From assembly GCF_024494695.1 (NCBI RefSeq), contig NZ_JANHDP010000001.1:62001-126000 (forward strand): a stretch of DNA of 64,000 nt, read 5' to 3'. The position numbers and the translations under genes are program-made. How positions within the stretch are numbered: position 1 is the stretch's first letter; each line of letters starts with the position of its first letter. Below, in pieces: positions 16,998-25,338 of this stretch. The notes beneath the pieces are model-generated. The model was not told where the DNA came from. It searched no databases and worked only from the letters and a program-made list of their open reading frames with translations. The DNA comes from Natronoarchaeum rubrum. GTDB taxonomy: Archaea; Halobacteriota; Halobacteria; Halobacteriales; Natronoarchaeaceae.

Positions 16998-17176
16998 AAG
17001 CCGACATCCGGGTGTGTTCGGCGTGGCACGAGCGCCACGATCGCCCGGTGTACACCCTTTCTACCGACTGTCCCGACTGCGGCGCCGACGCCGTCAACAG
17101 CGCGCCCGCGCCGTTCGATCCCGAGGATTCCTACGGGGAGTACCGACGCTCACTTAAGCGGCGCGACCGGGAGTAA
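16994..17176 (+). CDS. nop10: H/ACA ribonucleoprotein protein Nop10
   Basis: The 60-residue protein reads [20 protein letters not shown] followed by [20 protein letters not shown] and [13 protein letters not shown], matching archaeal Nop10. It has the zinc ribbon (CxxC plus an upstream Cys) and the C-terminal basic motif. Nop10 binds Cbf5 in the H/ACA RNP that directs pseudouridylation and rRNA processing. It overlaps aIF2-alpha by 4 nt and is 5 nt before the PAC2 gene. Confidence 0.95.
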   Translation: MKADIRVCSAWHERHDRPVYTLSTDCPDCGADAVNSAPAPFDPEDSYGEYRRSLKRRDRE

Positions 17177-17181
17177 GCCGT

Positions 17182-17943
17182 ATGGACGAACTCGACATCG
17201 AGGCGGTCGCTGAGGCCGAACTGGACGATCCGGTGCTCGTCGAGGGGCTGCCCGGCGTCGGCCACGTCGGCAAGCTCGCCGCCGAGCACGTGCTCGAAGA
17301 GCTCGATAGCACGCTCGTGCGCCGGGTCTACTCGGAACACTTCCCGCCGCAGGTCGAGGTGGGTGACGACGGCGTCGCCGAGCTCACCAGCGCGGAGTTC
17401 CACGCCGTCGAGACCGAGGGTCGGGACCTGCTCGTGCTCACGGGCGACAACCAGGCCCAGAGCAACGAGGGCCACTACCGGCTGACCGACGCCTTCCTCG
17501 ACGTCGCCGAGGACTTTGACGTCGCCGAGGTGTACGCGCTCGGCGGCGTCCCGACGGGCGAGCTCATCGAGGAGTACGACGTGCTCGGCGCCGCCACCGA
17601 CGAGTCGCTCGTCGAGGCGCTCGAAGGCCACGGCGTCGAGTTCCGCGAGGACGAGCCCGCCGGCGGTATCGTCGGCGTCAGCGGCCTCCTGCTCGGGCTG
17701 GGCGAGCGTCGCGGCGTCGACGCGGCCTGTCTGATGGGCGAGACCAGCGGCTACCTCGTCGATCCCAAGAGCGCCCAGGCCGTCCTTGAAATCCTGCAGG
17801 ACCAACTCGAGTTCGAGGTCGACTTCGCCGACCTGGAGGACCGCGCCGAGGAGATGGAGGAGGTCATCGGCAAGATCCAGGAGATGGAACAGCAACAACA
17901 GCCCAACGTCCCGAGCGACGACGACCTGCGCTACATCGGCTGA
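17182..17943 (+). CDS. PAC2-family proteasome assembly chaperone
   Basis: The 253-residue protein has the PAC2 pattern: DPVLVEGLPGVGHVGKLAAE near the N-terminus, VLTGDNQAQSNEGHYRLTDA, a conserved VYALGGVPTGE and LLGLGERRGVDAACLMGETS. A Glu-rich coiled-coil-like tail (about residues 215-253, EEMEEVIGKIQEMEQQQQ) follows. PAC2 proteins are related to eukaryotic proteasome assembly chaperones; the archaeal role is less firmly shown. It closes the L44e operon, the usual archaeal arrangement. Confidence 0.9.
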   Translation: MDELDIEAVAEAELDDPVLVEGLPGVGHVGKLAAEHVLEELDSTLVRRVYSEHFPPQVEVGDDGVAELTSAEFHAVETEGRDLLVLTGDNQAQSNEGHYRLTDAFLDVAEDFDVAEVYALGGVPTGELIEEYDVLGAATDESLVEALEGHGVEFREDEPAGGIVGVSGLLLGLGERRGVDAACLMGETSGYLVDPKSAQAVLEILQDQLEFEVDFADLEDRAEEMEEVIGKIQEMEQQQQPNVPSDDDLRYIG

Positions 17944-18237
17944 GAGCCCTCGCTCCCTTCGGTCGCTCACGGCGTTCGTTCGCCTTTGTGTTTCCCAGAA
18001 CCGCACAGCACTGCCCACGGAACCGTACCGCGCAGCGACGGCGACCGCACCGCGGGCCTGCCCTTCCCCCGGTTCGCGCGAGCGAAGCGAGTGCGAGCTC
18101 GGAAGATCAAAGCTCTTCCGGTGGCGCGGCCCGAGCGCCGCGCCCGGCCATTCGGCTGTCGAACGACCGTCTGGCGTAACACGTTCCTTCGGTCACATAC
18201 CACGGATTATATTATTCCGAGGGGTGAGTGTGGCACC
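17944..18237. promoter_or_regulatory. Intergenic region with promoter of the thiolase-like gene
   Basis: This 294-nt region contains GC-rich low-complexity sequence (cgcgagcgaagcgagtgcga) and a stretch (cctgcccttcccc, about 18057-18069) also present at about 39219-39231 in the structured element. A TATA-like box ttatattatt at 18207-18216 lies 22 nt before the ATG at 18238. A long in-frame extension from 17986 is rejected because it crosses this promoter. Confidence 0.55.
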
Positions 18238-19392
18238 ATGGACCGCGTTGCAGTCATCGGCGCCTCGATGACGAAGTTCGGGCAGCGCGACGCCTGGATC
18301 AGGGAACTCCTCTCGCAGGCGGCCGAGGAGTGTCTCGACGACGCCGGCGTCGCCCCCGACGAGATCGAGCACCTGTACGTATCGAACATGGCCAGCGGCG
18401 AGTTCGAGGGCCAGGGCGGCGTCCCGAACCTGCTCGCCCACGACATCGGGGCGATTCCCGCCTACACCGAGCGCATCGACCAGACCAGCTCCAGCGGCGG
18501 CGCGGGCATCTACGCCGCGTGGCGCTCGATCGCTAGCGGCGCCAGCGACATGACGCTGCTGGTCGGCGGGGAGAAGATGACCCACAAGACGACCGCCGAG
18601 GCGACCGACATCATCGCCTCGATCACCCATCCGGCGGAGTACAAGCACGGCCTGACGCTGCCGAGCTTCGCGGGGATGACCGCCCGCAGATATCTTCACA
18701 AGTACGACGCACCCCGCGAGAGTCTCGCGAAGGTCGCCGTGAAGAACCACAAGAACGGCGTCGACAACCCCAACGCGCAGTTCCAGAAGGAGATCGACGT
18801 CGAGACGGCGCTGGACTCGCCGATCATCGCCGACCCGCTCCGGCTGTACGACTTCTGCCCGATCACGGACGGCAGCGCGGCGCTGCTGTTCTGCCCCGAG
18901 TCGGTCGCCGAGGAGTACGCCGACGAGTACGCGGTGATCAGCGGCATCGGCGGCGCGACCGACACCCACGTCGTCCACGAGCGCGACGACCCCACGGTCA
19001 TGAACGGCGTCGTCGACAGCGGCGAGCAGGCCTACGAGATGGCCGGCCTGGGTCCCGAGGACATCGAGGTCGCCGAACTGCACGACATGTTCACCATCCT
19101 TGAGTTCCTCCAGATGGAGGGGCTGGGCTTCGCCGAGCAGGGCGAGGCCTGGAAGGAGATGGACAAGGGGACCACCGAGCGCGACGGCGAACGCCCGATC
19201 AACACCTCCGGCGGGCTCAAGTCCAAGGGCCACCCGCTGGGCGCCAGCGGCGTCGCCCAGGCCGTCGAGATCTACGAGCAGATGGTCGGCGAGGCCGGCC
19301 CGCGGCAGGTCGACGCCGACGTCGGGCTGACGTGTAACGTCGGCGGGTTCGGCAACTGCGTCATCACCGCAATCATGGAGGCAGCAGAATGA
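18238..19392 (+). CDS. Thiolase-like acyltransferase lacking the nucleophilic cysteine
   Basis: The 384-residue protein has the two-domain thiolase fold as in archaeal acetyl-CoA acetyltransferase/SCP2-type thiolases. Typical motifs are MDRVAVIGASMTKFGQRDAW, GGEKMTH, CPITDGSAALL, a C-terminal catalytic-type SKGHPLGASG (His) and NVGGFGNCV. At the usual nucleophile site (CxSG in active thiolases) the sequence is RIDQTSSSGGAG, so Ser84 replaces Cys. It overlaps the DUF35 gene by 4 nt, the arrangement seen for archaeal thiolase/DUF35 complexes. Annotation as acetyl-CoA acetyltransferase is customary; the missing Cys makes classical thiolase activity doubtful. Confidence 0.85.
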   Translation: MDRVAVIGASMTKFGQRDAWIRELLSQAAEECLDDAGVAPDEIEHLYVSNMASGEFEGQGGVPNLLAHDIGAIPAYTERIDQTSSSGGAGIYAAWRSIASGASDMTLLVGGEKMTHKTTAEATDIIASITHPAEYKHGLTLPSFAGMTARRYLHKYDAPRESLAKVAVKNHKNGVDNPNAQFQKEIDVETALDSPIIADPLRLYDFCPITDGSAALLFCPESVAEEYADEYAVISGIGGATDTHVVHERDDPTVMNGVVDSGEQAYEMAGLGPEDIEVAELHDMFTILEFLQMEGLGFAEQGEAWKEMDKGTTERDGERPINTSGGLKSKGHPLGASGVAQAVEIYEQMVGEAGPRQVDADVGLTCNVGGFGNCVITAIMEAAE

Positions 19393-19775
19393 GCGAGCAC
19401 GACGACGCACCACCGATGGAAGCACAGCGCTACGAGGACGGCTCGATCTCGTACCCGACCCACCCGCGGAGTCTGGGCGGCGCCGAGGCAGTCGAGACGA
19501 TCGACCTCAGCGAGCACACCGCCGAGGTGATCACCTGGACGGAAAGCACCGCGACGCCGCCGGGCGTCCGCGAACCGAACACGATCGCGATCGTCGAGTT
19601 CGAGATCGACGGCGAATCGGTGCGCGCGGTTGGCCAGGTCGCCGAGGACGCCGAGGTGGAGATCGGCGACGAAGTCGAACCCGTCTACGCCGCGGAGCTC
19701 CGCGATCCCGAGGTCGGCATCAAAGAGCCCGAGAGCCAGGAGTGGGACGGGTACCGCTTCCAGCCTGTCCAGTGA
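19389..19775 (+). CDS. DUF35 OB-fold protein partner of the thiolase-like protein
   Basis: The 128-residue protein corresponds to the OB-fold part of DUF35 (acyl-CoA-associated) proteins: TWTESTATPPGVREPNTIAIVEF and VRAVGQVAEDAEVEIGDEVEPVY. In the family an N-terminal rubredoxin-like zinc ribbon with four Cys precedes the OB fold; here the protein has no cysteine at all. In methanogens DUF35 proteins bridge thiolase and HMG-CoA synthase and channel acetoacetyl-CoA. The ATGA overlap with the upstream gene supports a functional pair. Confidence 0.82.
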   Translation: MSEHDDAPPMEAQRYEDGSISYPTHPRSLGGAEAVETIDLSEHTAEVITWTESTATPPGVREPNTIAIVEFEIDGESVRAVGQVAEDAEVEIGDEVEPVYAAELRDPEVGIKEPESQEWDGYRFQPVQ

Positions 19776-19893
19776 GCGCGACGGCGCGAACAACAGGCTG
19801 GGAGTGGAGGTTTCGACCGACACAGTGAGCGCGTCGGCGCGAACAGTGGGTTCGGACCGAAGATGAGAGCCTGTCCAGTGAGCGCGCCGGCGA
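19763..19893 (+). repeat. Short imperfect direct repeats after the DUF35 gene
   Basis: The end of the DUF35 gene and the next 120 bases repeat a unit close to cctgtccagtgagcgcg followed by cggcg (about 19764 and 19870), with a third partial copy (cacagtgagcgcgtcggcg, about 19821). The copies are interleaved with gaacaacagg and gaacagtgg. It looks like a local tandem duplication starting at the 3' end of the gene. Confidence 0.6.
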
Positions 19894-19944
19894 GTTACTT
19901 CCGCCCGCGCAACATTTTATTGGCGGCGCGCAGAAGCCGTTCGT

Positions 19945-20322
19945 ATGACCGACACGACCGAGCGGGGGCTGATACTGCAGGACCTCGTGCTCGCCGCCTC
20001 GAACCTCTTCATCTTCCTCCTGCTGGACGGGACGCTGTCGGCGACCGGTCAGTGGTGGATCGCCGCGGTGATCGCGCTCGTCAGCGGCGGTCTGTTCGCC
20101 GCGGCGGATCGAAGCCGCGTAGGGCTGTGGGCGCTGTTCGTCGCCGGTGTGGCAGCTATGGGCGGGATCGTCTGGATGACGACACTCGACGCGCACCCCG
20201 TTGGCGCCTTCACGAGGCTCTTTCTCGGCCTCGCGCTCGGCTTAGGTGGCAACAGATTCGTCTTCGGCGTCGTTCGGCCGGTACCGGACTACCGGCGTCG
20301 ACGCCAAGCGCGTGCCGAGTGA
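19945..20322 (+). CDS. Small four-helix membrane protein, haloarchaeal, function unknown
   Basis: The 125-residue product has four predicted helices (about residues 10-30, 36-56, 60-80 and 88-108), short acidic N-terminus and a basic C-terminus (PDYRRRRQARAE), implying a cytoplasmic C-terminus. I recognise no family motif. It starts 52 nt after the direct repeats and is followed by a lipoprotein gene. Codon use is like its neighbours, so it is probably a real native gene. Confidence 0.65.
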   Translation: MTDTTERGLILQDLVLAASNLFIFLLLDGTLSATGQWWIAAVIALVSGGLFAAADRSRVGLWALFVAGVAAMGGIVWMTTLDAHPVGAFTRLFLGLALGLGGNRFVFGVVRPVPDYRRRRQARAE

Positions 20323-20439
20323 TCGGGTGGGAATCGGACAAAGCGGCGTTTGACCTTCGCACACGTTTTTCAGGACAGCACGAGATGCGTCTGTCAATGG
20401 CTCGATCCGACGTTCGCAGGCAGTCCGGGTGGTTGCGCC

Positions 20440-21027
20440 GTGCGTAGACGAACGTGTCTCGCGGCGCTCGGGACCGCGGGCGCGAGTGCGCTCGCCGGCT
20501 GTGGCACCGTTCGCTCGGAGACCGCGCTCTCGTCGCCGACTGTTCACGCCGACTCGGAGCGTCGAAAGAGCCTGCAGTTCGCGGCCGACGGCGAGGAGAT
20601 CGGGTCGATCGGCGCCGACGGCGCGGTCTCGGACGGCCGGATCGAGCTCTCGACCGAAATCTGGCACCGGGAGGGAACGTCCGTCGAATCGATCGAACTG
20701 CACGTCTGGATGCCGCCGGCGCCGGAGGGGACGCCCGCGGAGGTCGCCCTCGCCTCGCCGGTGCAGGGCGACTCGTCGCCGCCGCCGGCCGTTACTCTCT
20801 CGACGTCTCGCGACGAGCCCGGTGCTATCATCGAGATCGACGACCTCGACGATCTCGCGGACGAGACGATCAGCACGATCGATCTCGTCGTCACGCCGGG
20901 CTACGATCGCGCGACGGCGCTCGTGATCGACAGCACGATCGAGTTAGACAGCACAGCACTGCTCGACGGCGGCTACGAACTCGACGGCCAGCTCGAACTG
21001 GAGTTCCCGGCGCTCGGTCAGCAATAG
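20440..21027 (+). CDS. Predicted lipoprotein (Tat-type lipobox), function unknown
   Basis: From the GTG at 20440 the 195-residue protein begins MRRRTCLAALGTAGASALAG followed by C, a twin-Arg, hydrophobic stretch and lipobox (LAGC) typical of haloarchaeal Tat lipoproteins. The mature part is beta-rich and acidic with no recognised domain. An in-frame start at 20350 would bury the signal, so GTG is preferred. It is tail-to-tail with the following minus-strand gene (18 nt between stops). Confidence 0.72.
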   Translation: MRRRTCLAALGTAGASALAGCGTVRSETALSSPTVHADSERRKSLQFAADGEEIGSIGADGAVSDGRIELSTEIWHREGTSVESIELHVWMPPAPEGTPAEVALASPVQGDSSPPPAVTLSTSRDEPGAIIEIDDLDDLADETISTIDLVVTPGYDRATALVIDSTIELDSTALLDGGYELDGQLELEFPALGQQ

Positions 21028-21045
21028 AGTTCCGCCACCGCCCTC

Positions 21046-21783
21046 TCACTCGTCTTCGTCGTCCTCGTCGCCTTCGTCATCGTTGTACTGGTCCTTGATT
21101 GACCGCAGCTCGGCGTCGACGTCGACCTGCGGGCCAACGTCCTCGTCGTCGGTTCCGTCGTCCGCACCGTCGGTGTCGTCGTTCTTCCCGTCGTCGGACG
21201 CCGAAATCCCGGCGTCGCGCTCGCTTCCGGCCTCGCGGTCGTTCTCGCGCTCGCGACGCCGCTGTTCGGCGACCGTTCCTTCGGCGTCTCGGACCTGCGC
21301 TTCGAGGTCGGCCCGGAGCTCGCGCGCTTCGGTGAGAATTTCGCGGGCCGTCTCCTCGCGCGGAAGTGAGCCCTCCTCGACGGCGGTCTGCAGGTCGTCC
21401 AGCGCGTCGTCGAGGCGATCGAGCGTCTCGCGGCCGACCCGGCCGGCGCCCTCGCGGACGACGCGGCCGCCTTCCCGGGCTCGATCGGCTGCCTCCTCGC
21501 CCTGCTCGCGCGCGCGGCGTTCCGTCTCGGCGAGCCGGATCGCTTTCTGGACGGCTTCGAGCAGCTTGATGTTGACCTCCAGGATCGCGATCGTCGCCGG
21601 AATGGCGACTTCGTCGGTGAAGCGGAGTACCTCGCGGGGCGTGGGCGGGCGGGGCAGTCCGAAGGGACCGCGTGGCGGGCGCTGACGGGGACCAACCTCG
21701 TCGCGGAGCTCGCGCAGCGAGTCGGCGAGATCGCCGGCAGTGCGGGCGAGGTCTTCGTCGCGGGAGTCGCGCCTGTCGCTCAT
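21046..21783 (-). CDS. Conserved haloarchaeal coiled-coil protein (DUF7547-like)
   Basis: The 245-residue protein has a conserved N-terminal half (DLARTAGDLADSLRELRDEV, then PFGLPRPPTPREVLRFTDEV and a short hydrophobic segment AIPATIAILEVNIKLLEAVQ) followed by an Arg/Glu-rich helical coiled-coil region (about residues 95-195) and a very acidic tail (DDDGTDDEDVG type). I recognise it as a widely conserved haloarchaeal protein without known function. The ATG at 21783 excludes a basic extension. Confidence 0.72.
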   Translation of the reverse strand: MSDRRDSRDEDLARTAGDLADSLRELRDEVGPRQRPPRGPFGLPRPPTPREVLRFTDEVAIPATIAILEVNIKLLEAVQKAIRLAETERRAREQGEEAADRAREGGRVVREGAGRVGRETLDRLDDALDDLQTAVEEGSLPREETAREILTEARELRADLEAQVRDAEGTVAEQRRRERENDREAGSERDAGISASDDGKNDDTDGADDGTDDEDVGPQVDVDAELRSIKDQYNDDEGDEDDEDE

Positions 21784-21873
21784 GCTATCGCGTTGGCGGC
21801 CGCGTAACAAAAAGTGGGCGGGTCGCAGCGTGCGGTCGGCGGCGCGCTCGGTCACCGGGGCGCTCGGCGCCGA

Positions 21874-22959
21874 TCAGTCGTCGTCGTCGCTCGCGCTCGC
21901 GCCGGCGAGGATCTCGTCGACGTCGGCGTGGTCGGCCAGCAGCGCGCGCATGCGCTCGACGGTGGTCGCGTCTCGGGTCCGGCCCTCGCTGACGACGTTT
22001 TCGGCGCGGTCGATCGTGGTCAGCGTGTCGGTCTGGACGACCAGGATCGGGACGCCCTTCTCCTCGGCCTTGCCGACGACGGCGCCCGAGGGGCGGTGGC
22101 CGCCGGTGAGGATCAGGCACTCGACGCCCGGCGCCTGCAGCGCGGTCGTCTGGATGTCCGAGCGGTCGCCGCCGGTGATCACCGCGGCGTCGCGGGTGCG
22201 CCGGAAGTGCCGGAGCGCGGCGTCGCTGCCCATCGCGCCGACGCTGAACCGCTCGACGTAGGCGTCGGTCGGCACGTCGGTCAGCACGTCGGCGCCGAGT
22301 TCGTCCGCGAGGTCGGCGACGGTGATCCCCGCCAGATCCTGCTCGCGGGGCAGGGCGCCGAAGACGGGCACGCCCTCGCCTTCGAGGAACGGCGCGACGT
22401 CGGTTTCGAGCGTGTCGAACGCGTCGTCGCTGACGGCGTTAAAGAGGACGCCCGAGAGCCGGTCCTCGAGGTGTCGCGCCGCCGCCAGCACGTCGTCGAC
22501 GTCGCCGGGCTGTCCGTAGCCGGCGAGCAGCAGCACCTCGGCGTCGAGCCGCTCGGCGACGTCGGCGTCGGTCAGGTCGACGATGCCGCCGGTCGTCAGC
22601 GAGCCGCCGCCCTCGATGATCATCAGGTCCCGGCCGGCAGACAGCGAGTCGAAGTGCTCGGTGATCTGCTGGTGGAGATCTTCGGCCGACTCCTGGCCGC
22701 GGATCGCCTGCTCGATAAAGGTCGGCGAGTAGACGACCGGCTCGAGCTCGTGCATCTCGGCGTCGAGATCGAGCAGTTCGCGGGCGAGCATGGGATCCTC
22801 GTCGAGCGTCTTGCCGACGCGGCTGCGCAGGCGGGTTCCCTTGGGTTTCATGTAGCCGACGTCGAGGCCGCGCTCCTGGGCCAGCAGCCCGAGCGCCACC
22901 GAGACGGCGGTCTTGCCGGTGCCTTCTTCGGTCGAAGTGACGAGTAGCGTCTTGGTCAT
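21874..22959 (-). CDS. BioD-like/DRTGG protein (phosphotransacetylase N-terminal family without catalytic domain)
   Basis: The 361-residue protein has an N-terminal dethiobiotin-synthetase-like P-loop NTPase (TSTEEGTGKTAVSVALGL, residues 6-23; MIIEGGGSLTTGG near 112) and a C-terminal DRTGG domain (about 215-330, with GDRSDIQTTAL and LTGGHRPSGAV). Together these are the regulatory half of long bacterial phosphotransacetylases. The PTA_PTB catalytic domain is absent, so it cannot be a normal Pta. Its start overlaps the stop of the ADP-forming acyl-CoA synthetase gene by 4 nt (ATGA). A regulatory or nucleotide-sensing role in acetate/acyl-CoA metabolism is the best inference. Confidence 0.85.
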   Translation of the reverse strand: MTKTLLVTSTEEGTGKTAVSVALGLLAQERGLDVGYMKPKGTRLRSRVGKTLDEDPMLARELLDLDAEMHELEPVVYSPTFIEQAIRGQESAEDLHQQITEHFDSLSAGRDLMIIEGGGSLTTGGIVDLTDADVAERLDAEVLLLAGYGQPGDVDDVLAAARHLEDRLSGVLFNAVSDDAFDTLETDVAPFLEGEGVPVFGALPREQDLAGITVADLADELGADVLTDVPTDAYVERFSVGAMGSDAALRHFRRTRDAAVITGGDRSDIQTTALQAPGVECLILTGGHRPSGAVVGKAEEKGVPILVVQTDTLTTIDRAENVVSEGRTRDATTVERMRALLADHADVDEILAGASASDDDD

Positions 22960-25052
22960 AGTTCGTCTTTGTCAACGGTGAGTCGAAGGTCGATCGCCTG
23001 TACGCCGTCGGGGCCCGCCACGAGCGGGTTCACGTCGAGTTCGAGGATCGCCGGGAAGTCCGTCGCGAGCTGGGAAAGCCGCTGGAGCGTCTCGACGACC
23101 GAATCCAGATCGGCGGGCGTCCGGCCCCGGGCGCCCCGGAGCAGCGGCGCCGCCTGGATGTCGTCGATCATCTCGCGGGCCTCGGGCTCGCTGATCGGCG
23201 CGATCTTCACGGTGGTGTCTTCCAGCACCTCCACGAAGATCCCGCCAAGTCCAAAGAGGACCATCGGGCCGAACTGCGGGTCGCGGTTCAGCCCGACGAT
23301 CGTCTCGGTGCCCTCGTCCAGATCTGCCATCTCCTGGACCTGGACGCCGATGATCGAGGCGTCGGGCTGGTAGTTGCGCGCCCGGGTGATCAGGTCCTCG
23401 TAGGCGTCGTAGACGTCGTCGGTCTCGACGCCGACCTTCACGCCGCCGATGTCGGACTTGTGGAGGATGTCCGGCGAGACGATCTTCATCACCACGTCGC
23501 CCTCGATCCCCTCGGCGACCGACTCGGCTTCGTCCGGCGAGTCGACGACCGCGCCTTCCGGCGTCGGGACGCCGTACGCGTCGAGCAGCTCCATCGCCTC
23601 GACGCCGAGACTGTTGTCGTTGCGCCCCTCGACGCGCTCGAGGATCTCGCGGGCGCGCTCGCGATCCACGTCGAACTCGCGGGGCGGCTCGTGAGCGCGC
23701 TCGCTGATGTCGCGGTACTCCGAGAGCGCGCCGACGCTCCGAATCGCCCGCGCCGGATCGAAGTAGTTCGGGACGCCGCTGTCCTGGAGTTTCTTCGCGG
23801 CGGCCTCGGTGCTCTCGCCGCCCATCAGCGCCGCGACGATCGGCGCGTCGTGCTCCTCGCGAGCCTCGGCGACGATGTCGGCCAGTTCCTCGAAGTCCAG
23901 CACCGCCGTCGGTGCCGCGACGATCACGGCCGCGCCGACGCCGCGGTCCTCGAGCGCGATGTCGAGGGCCTCGCGGAACCGCTCGGCGGGCGCGTCGCCC
24001 AGCACGTCGACGGGATTGTAGATGTTGCCCTCGTCGGGCAGCATCTCGCCGTACGTTTCGAGGGTCTCGTCCGAGAAGTCGGCGAGGTCGAGCCGCGAGT
24101 CGCCGATCGCGTCGGTCGTCATCACGCCCGGGCCGCCGGCGTTGGTGATCACGGCCACGTCGTCGCGCTCGGGCGTAGGCTGGTCCGAGAGCATCCGGGC
24201 GTAGTCGAACATCTCCTCGACAGTATCGACTCGGAGGACGCCCGACTGGTCGAGCCCGGCCTCGTAGGCCTGCTCGCTGCCGGCGATCGTCCCAGTGTGG
24301 GAGGACGCCGCCTGCGCGCCGGCCTCGGTGCGGCCGGACTTGACCAGCACGATCGGGGTGTCCTCGGCGACCTCGCGGGCGGTGTCGATGAACTCACGCC
24401 CGTGGTCGATCCCTTCGAGGTAGCCGATGATCACGTCGGTGTCGGGGTCGTCGCCCCACTCCCGGATGAAGTCCGTCTCGTCGAGGACGGCCTCGTTACC
24501 GAGCGAGACGACGTCCTTGAACCCCAGATCGTGGTCGTTGGCCCAGTCGAGCACCGCCGTGATGAACGCGCCCGACTGGCTCATAAAGGAGATCGATCCC
24601 GACTCGGCGTTTTCCGGGCCGAACGTCGCGTTCAGTCCGTTCGGCGTACTCATGATGCCGATGCTGTTGGGGCCGACGAGGTTCATGTCGTACTCCTCGG
24701 CGACCTCGATCAGGTCGCGCTCGCGCGCGGCGCCCTCGCTGCCGGTCTCGCTGAACCCGGCGGTGATGACGACGACGTCGTCGACGCCCTGCTCGCCCGC
24801 TTCGCGGACGGCGTCGACCACGATCCCCGGCGGCACGACCACCACCGCGAGGTCGACGGGCGGCGCGCTCGCCACTGATTCGTAGCAGTCGAGTCCCAGC
24901 ACCGCGTCGCGGTTCGGGTTTATCGGAACGACGTCGCCGTCGAAGTCGGCCTGCAGGTTGGTCAGGATCGCCCGGCCGACCGATCCCTCCCTGTCTGTAG
25001 CGCCGACTACGGCCACGCGCTCCGGCCCGAACAGGTCCGATAACGCTCCCAT
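22956..25052 (-). CDS. acd: ADP-forming acetate/acyl-CoA synthetase (alpha-beta fusion)
   Basis: The 698-residue protein begins MGALSDLFGPERVAVVGATD, the CoA-binding domain, followed by two succinyl-CoA-synthetase-like domains (catalytic His region in ASSHTGTIAGSEQAYEAGL, about residue 255-275) and a C-terminal ATP-grasp domain (from about 470; VVMKIVSPDILHKSDIGGVK). This is the single-chain ACD of haloarchaea, which makes acetate and ATP from acetyl-CoA, ADP and phosphate, or acts on other acyl-CoAs. The ATG at 25052 is supported by a TATA-like box at 25106-25113. The second gene of the operon is the DRTGG protein. Confidence 0.92.
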   Translation of the reverse strand: MGALSDLFGPERVAVVGATDREGSVGRAILTNLQADFDGDVVPINPNRDAVLGLDCYESVASAPPVDLAVVVVPPGIVVDAVREAGEQGVDDVVVITAGFSETGSEGAARERDLIEVAEEYDMNLVGPNSIGIMSTPNGLNATFGPENAESGSISFMSQSGAFITAVLDWANDHDLGFKDVVSLGNEAVLDETDFIREWGDDPDTDVIIGYLEGIDHGREFIDTAREVAEDTPIVLVKSGRTEAGAQAASSHTGTIAGSEQAYEAGLDQSGVLRVDTVEEMFDYARMLSDQPTPERDDVAVITNAGGPGVMTTDAIGDSRLDLADFSDETLETYGEMLPDEGNIYNPVDVLGDAPAERFREALDIALEDRGVGAAVIVAAPTAVLDFEELADIVAEAREEHDAPIVAALMGGESTEAAAKKLQDSGVPNYFDPARAIRSVGALSEYRDISERAHEPPREFDVDRERAREILERVEGRNDNSLGVEAMELLDAYGVPTPEGAVVDSPDEAESVAEGIEGDVVMKIVSPDILHKSDIGGVKVGVETDDVYDAYEDLITRARNYQPDASIIGVQVQEMADLDEGTETIVGLNRDPQFGPMVLFGLGGIFVEVLEDTTVKIAPISEPEAREMIDDIQAAPLLRGARGRTPADLDSVVETLQRLSQLATDFPAILELDVNPLVAGPDGVQAIDLRLTVDKDEL

Positions 25053-25338
25053 CGCTAGTCGATGCTGAGGATATCCACTACAAAAAGCACCCCGACCTCT
25101 CTCGGGATATAAGAATGTCGAACCCATCGCGCAACTATTTTGCCCATCGGGCGTCATGGGCGGGAAATAGTTCACATTCGTTCACACGGGTTCCGGGGGC
25201 GGTCGAGGATTCGAGCGACGACGCGGCGGCGTCGGCGTCCCGCCGAGCGAAGCGCGGCAGGCTCGAAGCGCCTCGCGCTTCGGCGTCCTCGCGCAACGAA
25301 CCGCTCGAGGGCTCGACGAGCGTAGCTTGTCGGCGTCC
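25053..25338. promoter_or_regulatory. Promoter region of acd and downstream region of the zinc-importer operon
   Basis: On the minus strand cttatatc (25106-25113) lies about 55 nt before the acd ATG, with a short T-rich leader. The rest (25190-25338) is GC-rich, with direct copies of ggcgtcctc at about 25279 and 25332 and interspersed gcgaagcg motifs. No gene is credible in it. Confidence 0.55.

Noticed and set aside
17986..18237. Extended N-terminus for the thiolase-like protein
   Set aside because: The extra 84 codons are Arg/Pro-rich and span the TATA-like box; the ATG at 18238 begins exactly at the family's N-terminal motif.
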